A stretch of 64,000 nt of DNA from a bacterium (lineage in GTDB: Bacteria; Planctomycetota; Planctomycetia; Pirellulales; Pirellulaceae): NCBI GenBank assembly GCA_024743355.1, contig JANSWS010000001.1, positions 1 to 64,000 on the forward strand. The letters run 5' to 3'. Position numbers and translations under genes: made by a program. A model generated the notes under the pieces. It was not told where the DNA came from. It was given only the letters and a program-made list of their open reading frames with translations, and made no database searches. This document shows positions 18,301 through 27,248 of the stretch, piece after piece (the first letter of the stretch is position 1; the number at the start of each line of letters is the position of its first letter).

Positions 18301-19859
18301 ACCAAAACCGAAGCATCGACTTAATCGCTACCAATCTCGACGGAACCAGACATGCTTTCCGCTTGGCGCCCAACCAAGGCGTTTTTGTCGGCAAATCTGG
18401 TAACTGCGGCTTGCGATTAACTCATGATGAGATTTCCGAAATCCACTGCCGTATCGGTTTCGAAGATGGCGAACTGTGGGCTCAAGACTGGATGTCTAAC
18501 TCCGGGACTCTACTAAATGGACAGCCGCTAACAGCGAAAAGCCAGTTGTCGGCGGATTCGCTGTTGGAACTGGGCCCGTTCACCATCGAGATCAAGGAGG
18601 TGCGGACGCACGAGTCCGTTGAACCCAAGAACGAATCGCAAATCGCCAAACCGGCTGCTTGCAGTATTGCTAAATTCACCCACTTGGCCCGGTCGGAAGA
18701 CCAGGCGACCGACGAGTTGCCGGACAGCGTATTGGCCTCAGCTACCGCCGCAAGTTGCCCAAGCCATGATGCATCCGCTGTCGATGAAATGGAAACGGAT
18801 TACGAACAGCCGTTCCAAGACGAATCTGCAGACCTAACTTGGCATGGGGATGATTCCGTAAGCGAAAGCCACGAGTATGAATCGTCCAACTCTGCAACGC
18901 AGGACAGTGACGAGCTGGACTATGCTGCAGAAGACGATGACAATTACGCGGAAGCAATGGCTGATTTCGATAACGAACCAAGTTCGGCAGATAGCTTTGA
19001 AGGCGGCCTCGACTTCTTCGACGACGATGAGCTCGCCGAAAACGCGGTGGAATGCGACTCGGAGACCATTGCCCTGCTGCAAGCCGAGATTGAGGACCTG
19101 AGGGCTGCCCTGGCACACAGAGACGTGGGACTTTCGGGCTTTGACGACGCGCCAGCTGCAGCCGACGAAACGGAATCCTCCTCGCAAGTTCTGCAGCGAC
19201 TGCAAGAGCTTGCGGAGGAAGCTAACCGCGCTGAGGAACGCGTGTTGATTCTGGAAGAAATGTTGCAAGCCGCGGAGGAAACCCATCGCGCCGAAGCGGA
19301 AGAACGAACCCATTTGGAAGCCTGGGTCGGCGATATCGAACGTCGCATCGGACAGCGCGAACAGGAACACGCGGCGGAATTGGCCGCGTTGAAAAATCGC
19401 TTGAGCACGGCCGACCACCGTCAAAGGCACCTGAGACAACAATTAGAGCAGGCTGCCAAAAGTGATGGCGAATCACAAACGCAACAGCTCCAGTCTGAAC
19501 TCGAGCTTCTGCAGCGAGAGAACCAGGCTCTGCAAGCGTCCCTGGACGACGCCCGCAAGGAACTTCAGCAGCTAAGTCATCAGCTCGAATCACAAGCCGA
19601 TCAAAACGAGACCACCCTGCGATCGGAACGAGCCAAGATTGCGAAGGAACAAGCGGAGGTTTCCAGACTCAAATTCGAGTATGCCCAAAAGCTGGATGAA
19701 TTGTCAAAGACGATTCCGAAAGCAGAGTTGGATCCGCGATTGCAAAGCCTGCGAGAACAACGGCAAGAAATCCGTGAGCTAAACTCGCAGAGGGCAGAGC
19801 AATCCGCTGAAAATTCGCTCTCCAGCCGTCTTAAGAAACTCTGGAGTCTGGTCGAGTAG
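18297..19859 (+). CDS. FHA-domain protein with long coiled coil
   Basis: 520 residues. The N-terminal FHA domain (about 25-95) shows GVFVGKS-x5-LRLTHDEISEIHC and the SNSGTLLNG loop, the phosphothreonine-recognition residues of the family. A very acidic, probably disordered stretch (about 110-260) follows, then a heptad-rich coiled coil to residue 510. It begins at an ATGA overlap with the response regulator. FHA domains bind proteins phosphorylated by Ser/Thr kinases; the protein could scaffold the downstream GTPase module or a kinase encoded elsewhere (one lies at 27249). Confidence 0.85.
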   Translation: MNQNRSIDLIATNLDGTRHAFRLAPNQGVFVGKSGNCGLRLTHDEISEIHCRIGFEDGELWAQDWMSNSGTLLNGQPLTAKSQLSADSLLELGPFTIEIKEVRTHESVEPKNESQIAKPAACSIAKFTHLARSEDQATDELPDSVLASATAASCPSHDASAVDEMETDYEQPFQDESADLTWHGDDSVSESHEYESSNSATQDSDELDYAAEDDDNYAEAMADFDNEPSSADSFEGGLDFFDDDELAENAVECDSETIALLQAEIEDLRAALAHRDVGLSGFDDAPAAADETESSSQVLQRLQELAEEANRAEERVLILEEMLQAAEETHRAEAEERTHLEAWVGDIERRIGQREQEHAAELAALKNRLSTADHRQRHLRQQLEQAAKSDGESQTQQLQSELELLQRENQALQASLDDARKELQQLSHQLESQADQNETTLRSERAKIAKEQAEVSRLKFEYAQKLDELSKTIPKAELDPRLQSLREQRQEIRELNSQRAEQSAENSLSSRLKKLWSLVE

Positions 19860-19892
19860 ACCATCCATATCAAACAGTGTCGGACTCCCGCA

Positions 19893-20423
19893 ATGCATCC
19901 ACCCGAACCTCGATCTGCACACCAGCCGGCAACATCCTGCTGTCGATCCGTAGAGGACATCCTTCAAGCGATGACTCTGCTGATGGACGACATCCAACAG
20001 TATCTTTTGGATTTCGTCCAGCAGCTCGAGCAGTGCTGCCGGCAGGTGGACGCACAAGCAATGTCCGGTCTCACCTGCCCGCAGATCTCGGAGGGTGAAA
20101 CGCTGGAGCCTATGCTTCGACAGCAGGTAGAAATGCTCAACCAAGCGTGGCTGCGACTGGAATCCGAACAGAGGGAATTGCTGCAATCACGAGCCAGTAG
20201 TCCCATTGCGAAATCCGAGTTTAGCCCTGCAAACAACTACGTAAATCGCTCATCAGCTGTTCTTCCATCCACGTTGCCAGCCCCCGGATGCTCACAGCCA
20301 AGGCTTCCGACAGCCAGTCACCCTCCGCAAGCTGACGCACTATTCCCCGAAGACGCCCTGTTGCAAGAATTCGCGAGGTTGCGTCAAGACATTCGATCTG
20401 CACGTGGTACACCTTTCGTTTGA
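19893..20423 (+). CDS. Uncharacterised helical protein of the chemosensory operon
   Basis: 176 residues, not recognised. The first 100 residues are mainly helical with two Cys-rich patches (TSCCRS, EQCCRQ) and a run of leucine-spaced residues (ILQAMTLLMDDIQQYLLDF); the second half is Pro/Ser-rich. It lies 33 bp after the FHA gene and its stop is within the start region of the next gene, so it belongs to the operon. Confidence 0.6.
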   Translation: MHPPEPRSAHQPATSCCRSVEDILQAMTLLMDDIQQYLLDFVQQLEQCCRQVDAQAMSGLTCPQISEGETLEPMLRQQVEMLNQAWLRLESEQRELLQSRASSPIAKSEFSPANNYVNRSSAVLPSTLPAPGCSQPRLPTASHPPQADALFPEDALLQEFARLRQDIRSARGTPFV

Positions 20424-20433
20424 TGAGTCCTGT

Positions 20434-21468
20434 ATGTTTCTAACGCGATTAGCCAATCATGCCTTCGCGCTCTGGTCGGGTCAGACCAGCCCAGCGAAGC
20501 CTGGCCGGGAAGATGACTTTCCGGATGTAACCGGTGCGCCCCTGGATAGCCGAAGGCTCATTCGCGACCGACGCTATTGCCATGTACTGCGTCAGCACAA
20601 CGATCTGGCCTTTGATGATGTTTCCATTGACTTTGCATGGAAGGCCTTGCAACATCAGATGGCGTTTGTGCCCAGCGGTTCCGTGCGTCTTGTGCAGGAT
20701 ACCATCCGCGAGCAAGGCAACGGCTACGCATTGGCCATGCAATTGGGCGAACAGACTCCGGTGCGGGCCTTCTACATAGACAAGCACTGCGTTACCAACA
20801 GCGATTACGTTCGCTTCGTTCAAGCAGGCGGCTACGAAAAACCCGAACTGTGGCCACAGGAAATTCTGCCTTGGGTTCTGCAATTCGTCGATCGCAGCGA
20901 GCATCCCGGACCAAAGTTTTGGAGCCAAGGGTCGCCGCCAGACGACAAACTCGACCACCCTGTCGTGGGCATCTGTTGGTACGAAGCCGCCGCCTACGCC
21001 CGCTGGGTTGGAAAAAGGTTACCGACACCGGCCGAGTGGCAGCGTGCTGGAACTTGGCCCACCAAGCAATCGGCTGACGGATCCGAACAACGCTATCCAT
21101 GGGGAAACTCGTTTGAACTGTCGCGGGCCAACCTCTGGCAGAGCAATGTTGGCGCGACACTCGCCGTTGGAGAGAACGCCACCGGGTCCACGCCTAATGG
21201 AGTTCGCCAATTGATCGGTAACGTCTGGGAATGGGTCGATGCCAGCTATCCGGCGATTCACTGCGGAGACCTACAACTTGAATTGGAAGAATTGATGGCT
21301 GAGGTTCGAGGAGCGGCTTTCGATACTTACTTCACCTCCCAGGCAACTTGTCAATTCCGATCCGCTCAAGCAGTTCTCAGCCGAACCGCCAATGTCGGCT
21401 TTCGCTGTTGCGTTGCCGCTGCAGACTTGACTCCGCCAAGCACCTCGCAATCACTCGAGAGCCTGTGA
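20434..21468 (+). CDS. Formylglycine-generating-enzyme (SUMF1)-like protein, probably not catalytic
   Basis: 344 residues. The middle and C-terminal part follow the FGE-sulfatase/C-lectin fold: MAFVPSGSVRL, FYIDKHCVTNSDYVRFVQ, HPVVGICWYEAAAYARWVGKRLPTPAEW (in two blocks), YPWGN, NVWEWV, and the ending VGFRC. In true FGE a Cys pair around the RGGS-Y-x-C-H-x-S-Y-C segment binds copper; here the equivalent is RGAAFDTYF followed by TCQFRSA, so the first Cys is missing. Binding rather than oxidase activity is therefore likely. The start is uncertain: GTG at 20404 would overlap the upstream gene. The stop overlaps the GTPase start (TGATG). Confidence 0.75.
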   Translation: MFLTRLANHAFALWSGQTSPAKPGREDDFPDVTGAPLDSRRLIRDRRYCHVLRQHNDLAFDDVSIDFAWKALQHQMAFVPSGSVRLVQDTIREQGNGYALAMQLGEQTPVRAFYIDKHCVTNSDYVRFVQAGGYEKPELWPQEILPWVLQFVDRSEHPGPKFWSQGSPPDDKLDHPVVGICWYEAAAYARWVGKRLPTPAEWQRAGTWPTKQSADGSEQRYPWGNSFELSRANLWQSNVGATLAVGENATGSTPNGVRQLIGNVWEWVDASYPAIHCGDLQLELEELMAEVRGAAFDTYFTSQATCQFRSAQAVLSRTANVGFRCCVAAADLTPPSTSQSLESL

Positions 21469-22358
21469 TGATTACAACTTCGAAAGCCCTAGAGCACTAC
21501 TTTTGCGTTTGCTGTTCAGCCCGGGTTGAGCATTGCATTGACTACTGCCCCAAATGCCAGACACCGATCTGTCTCTCGCAGTCCGTAGCCTTGCAGGGAG
21601 GTGGGCACAGTTTTATTTCCGTATTGGGTGCCAGCAATGCTGGTAAGACTGTCTACTTGGGATTGCTGCTGGATATTCTCAGCAAGGGAAGCGAAGACTT
21701 CCGTGGCGTTGCCGCCAGCCCATTTGCGGTCGACCTGCAAGAATACGTGGTGACATCTCTGGAGAACCGTGCATTTCCCGAGAAGACGCCCGCGGAGGCG
21801 GATAGCTGGCAGTGGTTGCACTGCAAGCTGAGCATGCAGCAAGGCAAGACCAAGCGGACAGCCGACCTGATCTCGCCCGATTTTGCCGGTGAGGCCATTG
21901 CCATGGAGATTCGCCGTCCGGGTCTCTACCCTGTAGTGGAGCATGTGGTAAGCCGTTCAACGGGAATTCTCTTGCTCTGCGATTCGCTGCGTGTTCGCGA
22001 TCATGGAGCCAGCGAGGATTTGTTTGCCACGAAACTGGCAGCATACATTGCGGCACAGCATGAACTCCATGATGACAAAGCCGCCCAGGAAGGAAGAGGC
22101 CCCTCCGTGGCAGTGGTGTTTACAAAGTGCGACGCCTGCCCGGAGTCAACCGTTGATCCAGCCGTTTTTGCCTCCAGCAACGTCCGACGACTACACGATT
22201 TCTGCCAGCAAAAGTTCAAAAGAGTGGCATTCTTCGCCACCGGCGTGGCTGGAAGCACCGCTCTGCTTTCCGACCAACGCGGCTGGAGATCCCGTGTCCC
22301 CTTTCACATCCAACCCCACGGCGTTTTGGATCCTCTCAAGTGGCTCTTGGCTCACTAA
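21468..22358 (+). CDS. Zinc-ribbon P-loop GTPase-like protein
   Basis: 296 residues. A Cys cluster at the N-terminus (CVCC at 13-16, then CPKCQTPIC) looks like a zinc ribbon. It is followed by a Walker A motif GASNAGKT (54-61). DFAGEAI (around 140) may be the switch II region, and FTKCD (around 215) fits the NKxD guanine-specificity position. This resembles the GTPases that partner GTPase-associated proteins in NTPase-centred signalling or conflict systems. It overlaps the FGE-like gene by one base and abuts the next gene directly, so the three form a tight module. Nucleotide specificity is inferred. Confidence 0.7.
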   Translation: MITTSKALEHYFCVCCSARVEHCIDYCPKCQTPICLSQSVALQGGGHSFISVLGASNAGKTVYLGLLLDILSKGSEDFRGVAASPFAVDLQEYVVTSLENRAFPEKTPAEADSWQWLHCKLSMQQGKTKRTADLISPDFAGEAIAMEIRRPGLYPVVEHVVSRSTGILLLCDSLRVRDHGASEDLFATKLAAYIAAQHELHDDKAAQEGRGPSVAVVFTKCDACPESTVDPAVFASSNVRRLHDFCQQKFKRVAFFATGVAGSTALLSDQRGWRSRVPFHIQPHGVLDPLKWLLAH

Positions 22359-23147
22359 GTGATACGACTTCCCATGCATCTTCAGCAAGCCGTTTTCACG
22401 TCGTCCTCGCGCGGCCCAATTCGGGGCTATCACATCGTTGGCAAATCTCAGGGAATTGATGAGTCTCTTGAGCAAACTCTTTTCCGATGGTCGCCCAGCC
22501 AAATGAGCAGCAATGACCCGGCGAATTGGACCATCAATTGTTATCCGGCATCCCAGGAATACACCGCAGTTTCGCGGACCGTTCTGGGCGGCCCGGAATA
22601 CAGTTCGCGAGGCGGAATTCAAGTGGTCACTATCATCGCGCTGCTCGATCAGCATCAGTTCTCGGTGTACCGAAACAACGCCATGCTGGTGGCCCAATCG
22701 GCCCTGGCCCTGGGTTGGTTTCGTTTTCCCATGGACTTGGACCAGCAAGAACTTGCAACGATGGAATTGCCCGACGCGCCTTTCATTGCCGAGCCTTCAC
22801 TGCAATCCGTAGCCAAACGCCAAGGCGAATCGAAAGCAGGCGAAGAGCATGCAGCCGCTCCCTCCTCAGCAGTGCATACGGATGAGGACTCCGCACAACG
22901 CGTGCTCGCGGAGCAAGCAGCCGACATGGTTGAACAGGGCAAGCGAGTAGCCATCATCGGACAGCAGAACCCAAGACGAGTGGCGGAGCTTCTTATTTCC
23001 AACTTAAGCATCGACTCCCGCAGTCGTTTCAGCTTCACGACGGGATTACCACTGGCCAGCCACCGACCATTTCAAGCGCAATTCTTGCAGCATGCGGATG
23101 CACTCACTCGAAGAGCCATGCAAGCCGAAGGCTTTCATCTACTTTGA
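22359..23147 (+). CDS. GTPase-associated protein 1-like (GAP1-N2-type) protein
   Basis: 262 residues, GTG start directly after the stop of the GTPase gene. The N-terminal stretch QQAVFTSSSRGPIRGYHIVGKSQGI resembles the opening of GAP1-N2 domains (a strand, then RG-x-GY/F-x-x-x-x-SPG/SQG), followed by NWTINCYP, TAVSRT, GRG-like ending YSSRGG and VTIIALLD. Residues 150-180 are a variable linker; the C-terminal part (180-262) has a short helical and strand region. GAP1 proteins are encoded next to GTPases in NTPase-centred systems. It is the last gene of the operon; the next gene is on the opposite strand. Confidence 0.55.
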   Translation: MIRLPMHLQQAVFTSSSRGPIRGYHIVGKSQGIDESLEQTLFRWSPSQMSSNDPANWTINCYPASQEYTAVSRTVLGGPEYSSRGGIQVVTIIALLDQHQFSVYRNNAMLVAQSALALGWFRFPMDLDQQELATMELPDAPFIAEPSLQSVAKRQGESKAGEEHAAAPSSAVHTDEDSAQRVLAEQAADMVEQGKRVAIIGQQNPRRVAELLISNLSIDSRSRFSFTTGLPLASHRPFQAQFLQHADALTRRAMQAEGFHLL

Positions 23148-23175
23148 AAACGCGAAGCTCCCACCAAGCTCCCAC

Positions 23176-24021
23176 TCACGTCGCTTGCGAATCCGGAGAA
23201 CTGGGCTTGCGAGCCAGCAAAACCTGGCGTTTGCCACCAGTTGGACCGGGTACACGTCGCACCAGGTAACCAATTCGCTCCAAGTCTTTGCGCACAGAAC
23301 TCTTGACGCAGTAACTGGTAAAGCTGCCGCCGGGCTCCAACCAGCTGTAAGCGTTCTGCAGAACTCGCGGCTGCCACAGGTTTGGATTAACTTCGGGCGA
23401 GAAAGGATCGAAGTAGACAGCGTGGATTCCACCCAGAGGCTCAAAGTCCAAGACTGTTCTCAGCAAACTGGTGTCTAGCGTGCATGCGTCTTGCTGCAGC
23501 AACACCAGACGCGTGTGGGGTGCAACCTGCACTAGCTCTGTGGACGAAAGACTACCACAAGCTTGCTGCAGTACAGAGACCCAGCCTTCCTGGAGCAAGC
23601 TGAGGCTCCGCTGAAAGCGAACATCTTGAAAACGCTCCCGCCAAAGTTGGTCGGCATGGAAGTTCTTGATGGCATGCAGCAGCTCTAAATCGGCCACTAC
23701 CTCAGCGGGCAACAGATTGTTCTCAATACCAACGTACAGCAGGTCGACACCATGCATTTCGGCTAATGCAGCCGTCAGTAAGAAGCTCGTCCCCGTGCCC
23801 AATCCGTATTCCAACACTCGCGTGGCTTGGCCGCCACGCAGACGTTCGGCTACTCCGCTATTGAGCACATACACCAACCAGGATTCAGCCAGTGCTCCGC
23901 AGCCACTGTGGTAGCTCTCGTTGAGACGTTGATCGTGTAATGTTCGACTGCCATCGTCCGTCGTCAACCAATTCAACCCCGTTATGGACGTGGGCATGGA
24001 AGGGCGAGTGGGTATGGCCAC
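23176..24021 (-). CDS. MnmC-like tRNA methyltransferase (stand-alone)
   Basis: 281 residues. It corresponds to the methyltransferase half of MnmC (DUF752): ESYHSGCGALAES, the SAM motif VLEYGLGTGTSF, YFDPFSPEVNPNLWQP, GGSFTSYCVKSSVRKDL and PGPTGGKRQVL. In E. coli MnmC this domain makes the last methylation of 5-methylaminomethyl-2-thiouridine at tRNA position 34; the FAD oxidase half is absent here, as in many bacteria that have the methyltransferase alone. The ATG at 24021 is used; another in-frame ATG is at 23997. It faces the chemosensory operon and is not part of it. Confidence 0.8.
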   Translation of the reverse strand: MAIPTRPSMPTSITGLNWLTTDDGSRTLHDQRLNESYHSGCGALAESWLVYVLNSGVAERLRGGQATRVLEYGLGTGTSFLLTAALAEMHGVDLLYVGIENNLLPAEVVADLELLHAIKNFHADQLWRERFQDVRFQRSLSLLQEGWVSVLQQACGSLSSTELVQVAPHTRLVLLQQDACTLDTSLLRTVLDFEPLGGIHAVYFDPFSPEVNPNLWQPRVLQNAYSWLEPGGSFTSYCVKSSVRKDLERIGYLVRRVPGPTGGKRQVLLARKPSSPDSQAT

Positions 24022-24114
24022 GATTCAATTCCTGGGAATGGTCGGCGAGCGGCTCACAGGTGCTGAAGCAAAGTCGGAATCAACTCCTCCGCTTGGCTCG
24101 AAAGCGAGACGTTA

Positions 24115-24375
24115 TCACAATTTCTTCGTTAGCAATTGGGCGACAAGCGCTGGGTCGTCGCTTTCTCGCAAACGCTCAATGTGATCATTTGGCACGCCGG
24201 CCTTCGCAAGATTCTTGACGAGCGAGTCCCAGATTCGCTCGCGTTTTTTTCCTTCGGCCAAATACAACTCGGTGACCAACTCCTGAGCTCGCTGCAAGCC
24301 GATGGAATCGGCATTCTCGTAGTATCGACGAATCACGTTTTGCTGATAGCGACTAAAATTTTTCTCAGCAGCCAT
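24115..24375 (-). CDS. Small conserved-looking hypothetical protein
   Basis: 86 residues with a good AAGGAG before its ATG. The sequence is regular and charged (NFSRYQQNVIRRYYENADSI, AQELVTELYLAEGKKRERIW, AGVPNDHIERLRESDDPALV), all helix, with a codon pattern like its neighbours, so it is very probably real. It could be a small RNA- or protein-binding factor, but no family was recognised. It lies upstream of the MnmC-like gene on the same strand with a gap of about 93 bp. Confidence 0.75.
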   Translation of the reverse strand: MAAEKNFSRYQQNVIRRYYENADSIGLQRAQELVTELYLAEGKKRERIWDSLVKNLAKAGVPNDHIERLRESDDPALVAQLLTKKL

Positions 24376-24772
24376 TGAGGGCTCCTTGGGATCGAGAACG
24401 GTTCGGTGGCACGCACGCTACGGGAAAGCAATGGAAAGTGCTGGCAGACAATGACCCTTGGGCCGCTTTCACTTCACCCGCTTGTTCGATCAATCGGCAA
24501 GCTTCCACCCGCGGCATCTCTCTTTCATCGGCATATTATTCGGGTTTGGGGCCACCAGACAGACCAGCAGGATGACCGTCCGACACCAAAAATCCGGAAT
24601 TATCCGGGCACCCCATTTGGCCAGGGGGACCACGAACAGCGACAGAGACGATCCCGCTAGAGCACTATTAGAGGGACACAAAGCACCCTAGCGAATCCAA
24701 TCCCCCTGAAAGGGCAGCTTCAGCGGTTATCGCGGAACTTGGAATCGCCACTTGCGTCCAACGGATTCACAG
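24376..24772. other. Non-coding divergent gap, 397 bp
   Basis: Separates the small hypothetical gene (minus strand) from rpe (plus strand), so promoters in both directions are expected. No clear motif, repeat or RNA structure was found. Confidence 0.35.
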
Positions 24773-25477
24773 ATGAATATTCCATGGATGACCCAAGCCA
24801 GAAATTGCGAAGCAATGCGACGACTGCGGGATGCGGGCGACCTCATTTTGCCAAGTCTGTTGCAGTGCGATTTTGGAAATCTCGAACGTGAGATCAACGA
24901 ATTACGTGAGGCAGGTGTAGAAGCCCTGCATCTCGACGTGATGGACGGGCATTTCGTGCCCAATATTACTTATGGCATGCCTATCGTCGAAGGCATTCGA
25001 CGTCTTACGGACATGCCCATTGATGTACACCTGATGATTTCGGAACCCAGTCGCTACGTACGCCAATTTGCGGACGCTGGGGCTGACTGTTTAACCATTC
25101 ACGTCGAGATCGATGAAGACGTGAGGGAAACTCTGGAGATGATTCGCAATCTCGGGGTCGGTGTGGGCCTGGCCTTGAACCCAAAAACCCCGCTGGAGCG
25201 GGCGAAGTCGCTGCTTCACCTTTGCGATTTACTATTGATAATGAGTGTCGAGGCGGGATTTGGAGGGCAATCGTTTAACCCGATTGCGTTAGAGAAGTTA
25301 AAAGCAGCCCGCCAGGAATCCGACGCCCTGCTTTTGGAAGTCGATGGCGGCGTTAACCTCGATACCATTGCTGACTGTCACGCTGCTGGAGCCCAGCTCT
25401 TCGTTGTCGGTTCGGCGATTTTCGGCCAATCAGACTACCGAAACGCGGTTCGGAGCCTTCGGCAAGCCATTCAATAA
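24773..25477 (+). CDS. rpe: Ribulose-phosphate 3-epimerase
   Basis: Interconverts ribulose 5-phosphate and xylulose 5-phosphate. TIM-barrel marks: PSLLQCDF near the N-terminus (usual PSILSADF), LHLDVMDGHFVPNITYG with the metal and catalytic Asp, DVHLMI, AGADCLTIHVE, LALNPKTP, LLIMSVEAGFGGQSF and LLLEVDGGV. 234 residues from the ATG at 24773; other ATGs at 24788 and later are possible because the first 25 residues are not part of the barrel. A histidine-phosphatase-like gene follows 24 bp later. Confidence 0.92.
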   Translation: MNIPWMTQARNCEAMRRLRDAGDLILPSLLQCDFGNLEREINELREAGVEALHLDVMDGHFVPNITYGMPIVEGIRRLTDMPIDVHLMISEPSRYVRQFADAGADCLTIHVEIDEDVRETLEMIRNLGVGVGLALNPKTPLERAKSLLHLCDLLLIMSVEAGFGGQSFNPIALEKLKAARQESDALLLEVDGGVNLDTIADCHAAGAQLFVVGSAIFGQSDYRNAVRSLRQAIQ

Positions 25478-25501
25478 CAAACTGATTTTGATTCAATTCG
25501 C

Positions 25502-26092
25502 ATGTTAGAAGTATTATTAATCCGACCCGGCTCGACGACCTTCGATGAGGAAGGTCGCATCAAGGGAGCCTTGGATATACCGTTGAGCCAACGTGGGCGG
25601 GAACAGGTACAGGAGTTGGCCAAGAATTTGCGAAAGGTCAAACTCGACTGCCTCTATATCTCTCCGACCGAGTCTTCTCAGCAATCGGCAGAGAGCATTG
25701 CGGAGTACAACTTCTGCAAAATCAAGACCTTGGAGTGCCTACGAAACCTCGACCAAGGCCTGTGGCAGGGCAAGTTGGTGACGGAGGTAAAGCGACTCCA
25801 GCCTAAAGTCTACCGGCAATTCCAGGAGAATCCTGGCGACGTTTGCCCGCCTGAGGGCGAGACCGTTTTGGAAGCCATCGAGCGGTTGCGGACACCGATC
25901 ACTAAGCTTTTGAAGCGGCATGAAGGCGGCAAGATAGGAATCCTGGTGCCGCAACCTTTAGCAGCCATTGTGCGCTACGTTCTTCTGGGAGGCAGCCTAG
26001 GAGATCTCTGGAAATGCGAACTGGACTTTGGCACCTACGAAACTCTCAACGTCGAAACCAATCCCCGGAGCCGAGAGCTGGCCAGGACCTAA
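25502..26092 (+). CDS. Histidine-phosphatase-superfamily protein lacking the catalytic histidines
   Basis: 196 residues with the phosphoglycerate-mutase-like fold: VLLIRPGSTTFDEEGRIKG, then DIPLSQRGREQVQELA, LYISPTESSQQSAESIAE, and PEGETVLEAIERL. The family's phospho-accepting RHG is RPG here, and the second catalytic His (usual VSHG) is replaced in ILVPQPLAAIVRYVL. Both key histidines are thus missing, so it is unlikely to be a phosphatase or mutase and may be a binding or regulatory pseudo-enzyme. It is 24 bp after rpe and probably cotranscribed. Confidence 0.8.
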   Translation: MLEVLLIRPGSTTFDEEGRIKGALDIPLSQRGREQVQELAKNLRKVKLDCLYISPTESSQQSAESIAEYNFCKIKTLECLRNLDQGLWQGKLVTEVKRLQPKVYRQFQENPGDVCPPEGETVLEAIERLRTPITKLLKRHEGGKIGILVPQPLAAIVRYVLLGGSLGDLWKCELDFGTYETLNVETNPRSRELART

Positions 26093-26399
26093 GCTGCCGG
26101 TTGGTCTAGCTTCGGGTCGTTTGTCGGCACATTTCAACTAGATCGAACAGACTGTAATTCGGTAGACTGGGACCGTGCCAAGCTGAACCGACGAGGGCCG
26201 GCGTTAAAGCAGAATGACGTCTAGAGGATCCAATCAACCAGGTCAGCAAATGACCTGCAAGCTGTAGCGTGGCCCACAAAATATTGCTTACATACGCTCG
26301 GCCAGAATGAGAACACGTCTCCTGCGCACTCTCGGCCTTAGACGGCGAGCCTGCGTCAGCGGAGCATCCCACTTTCATCGCGAGATCAGGGCTTAAGCC
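26093..26399. other. Non-coding gap, 307 bp
   Basis: Lies before accD. A short frame runs through it on the minus strand without family-like sequence. No repeat or terminator seen; it presumably holds the accD promoter. Confidence 0.35.
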
Positions 26400-27239
26400 A
26401 TGGCGACCGCAAACAAAGATCAGTCCACGAAAAGAGTTTTGAAACGCGCCGTACCCGACGGCTTGTGGATTAAGTGTCCAGGCTGCAAGGCTACCGTTTA
26501 TCGGAAAGAAGCCGAGAATCTGCAGAACGTCTGTCCTAAGTGTCAGTACCATTTCTACGTATCCGCCCGGCAGCGTATCGCCCAGGTCTTGGACGAAGGT
26601 ACTTTTGAGGAATGGGACGACCACCTGTGCCCCACGGATCCGCTCAAGTTTGCCGATAAGAAGCGCTATGCCGACCGCTTGGTCGACGAGCAGCAAAGGA
26701 CCGGGCTGACCGACGCTTCTTTGACGGGCAGCGGCATGATTCGCGCGCGGCGTGTGGCCATCGGCGTCACCGATTCGGCTTTCATCATGGGCAGCATGGG
26801 ATCAGTGGTTGGAGAAAAACTGACGCGACTGGTGGAAAGGGCAACCCGCCATGCGCTGCCGTTGATCATCGTAAGTGGCTCGGGCGGTGGGGCCCGAATG
26901 CACGAGGGAATCCTCTCCCTCATGCAGATGGCAAAAGTCTCTGCTGCACTCTCGCGGTATCATGAAGCGGGAGGCTTGTACATTTCCGTCCTCACCAACC
27001 CAACCATGGGAGGCGTAGCTGCCAGCTTTGCCTCGTTGGGAGATCTGGTGTTCGCGGAACCACGTGCCCTGATCGGTTTCGCCGGTCCGAGAACCATCAA
27101 GGCCACCATCAAGCTGGAATTGCCGGAAGGCTTCCAAACCAGCGAATTCCTGCTTGAACACGGTTATATCGACCGAATTGTCGAACGTGGGCGACTAAAG
27201 AACGAAATCGCGCGTGCCATCGACTACTGCGGCAAATAA
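26400..27239 (+). CDS. accD: Acetyl-CoA carboxylase carboxyltransferase, beta subunit
   Basis: Transfers the carboxyl group from biotin to acetyl-CoA to make malonyl-CoA, with AccA. 279 residues. The N-terminal zinc ribbon is intact (CPGCKATV and CPKCQYHF), followed by the crotonase-fold core: [71 protein letters not shown]. Length and motifs are normal. A Ser/Thr kinase gene follows after only 9 bp, an unusual partner that may reflect coregulation. Confidence 0.95.
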   Translation: MATANKDQSTKRVLKRAVPDGLWIKCPGCKATVYRKEAENLQNVCPKCQYHFYVSARQRIAQVLDEGTFEEWDDHLCPTDPLKFADKKRYADRLVDEQQRTGLTDASLTGSGMIRARRVAIGVTDSAFIMGSMGSVVGEKLTRLVERATRHALPLIIVSGSGGGARMHEGILSLMQMAKVSAALSRYHEAGGLYISVLTNPTMGGVAASFASLGDLVFAEPRALIGFAGPRTIKATIKLELPEGFQTSEFLLEHGYIDRIVERGRLKNEIARAIDYCGK

Positions 27240-27248
27240 GATAGCTGT

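Noticed and set aside
18834-19442. 202-codon minus-strand frame over the FHA protein gene
   Set aside because: Antisense to the coiled-coil coding region; composition explained by the gene.
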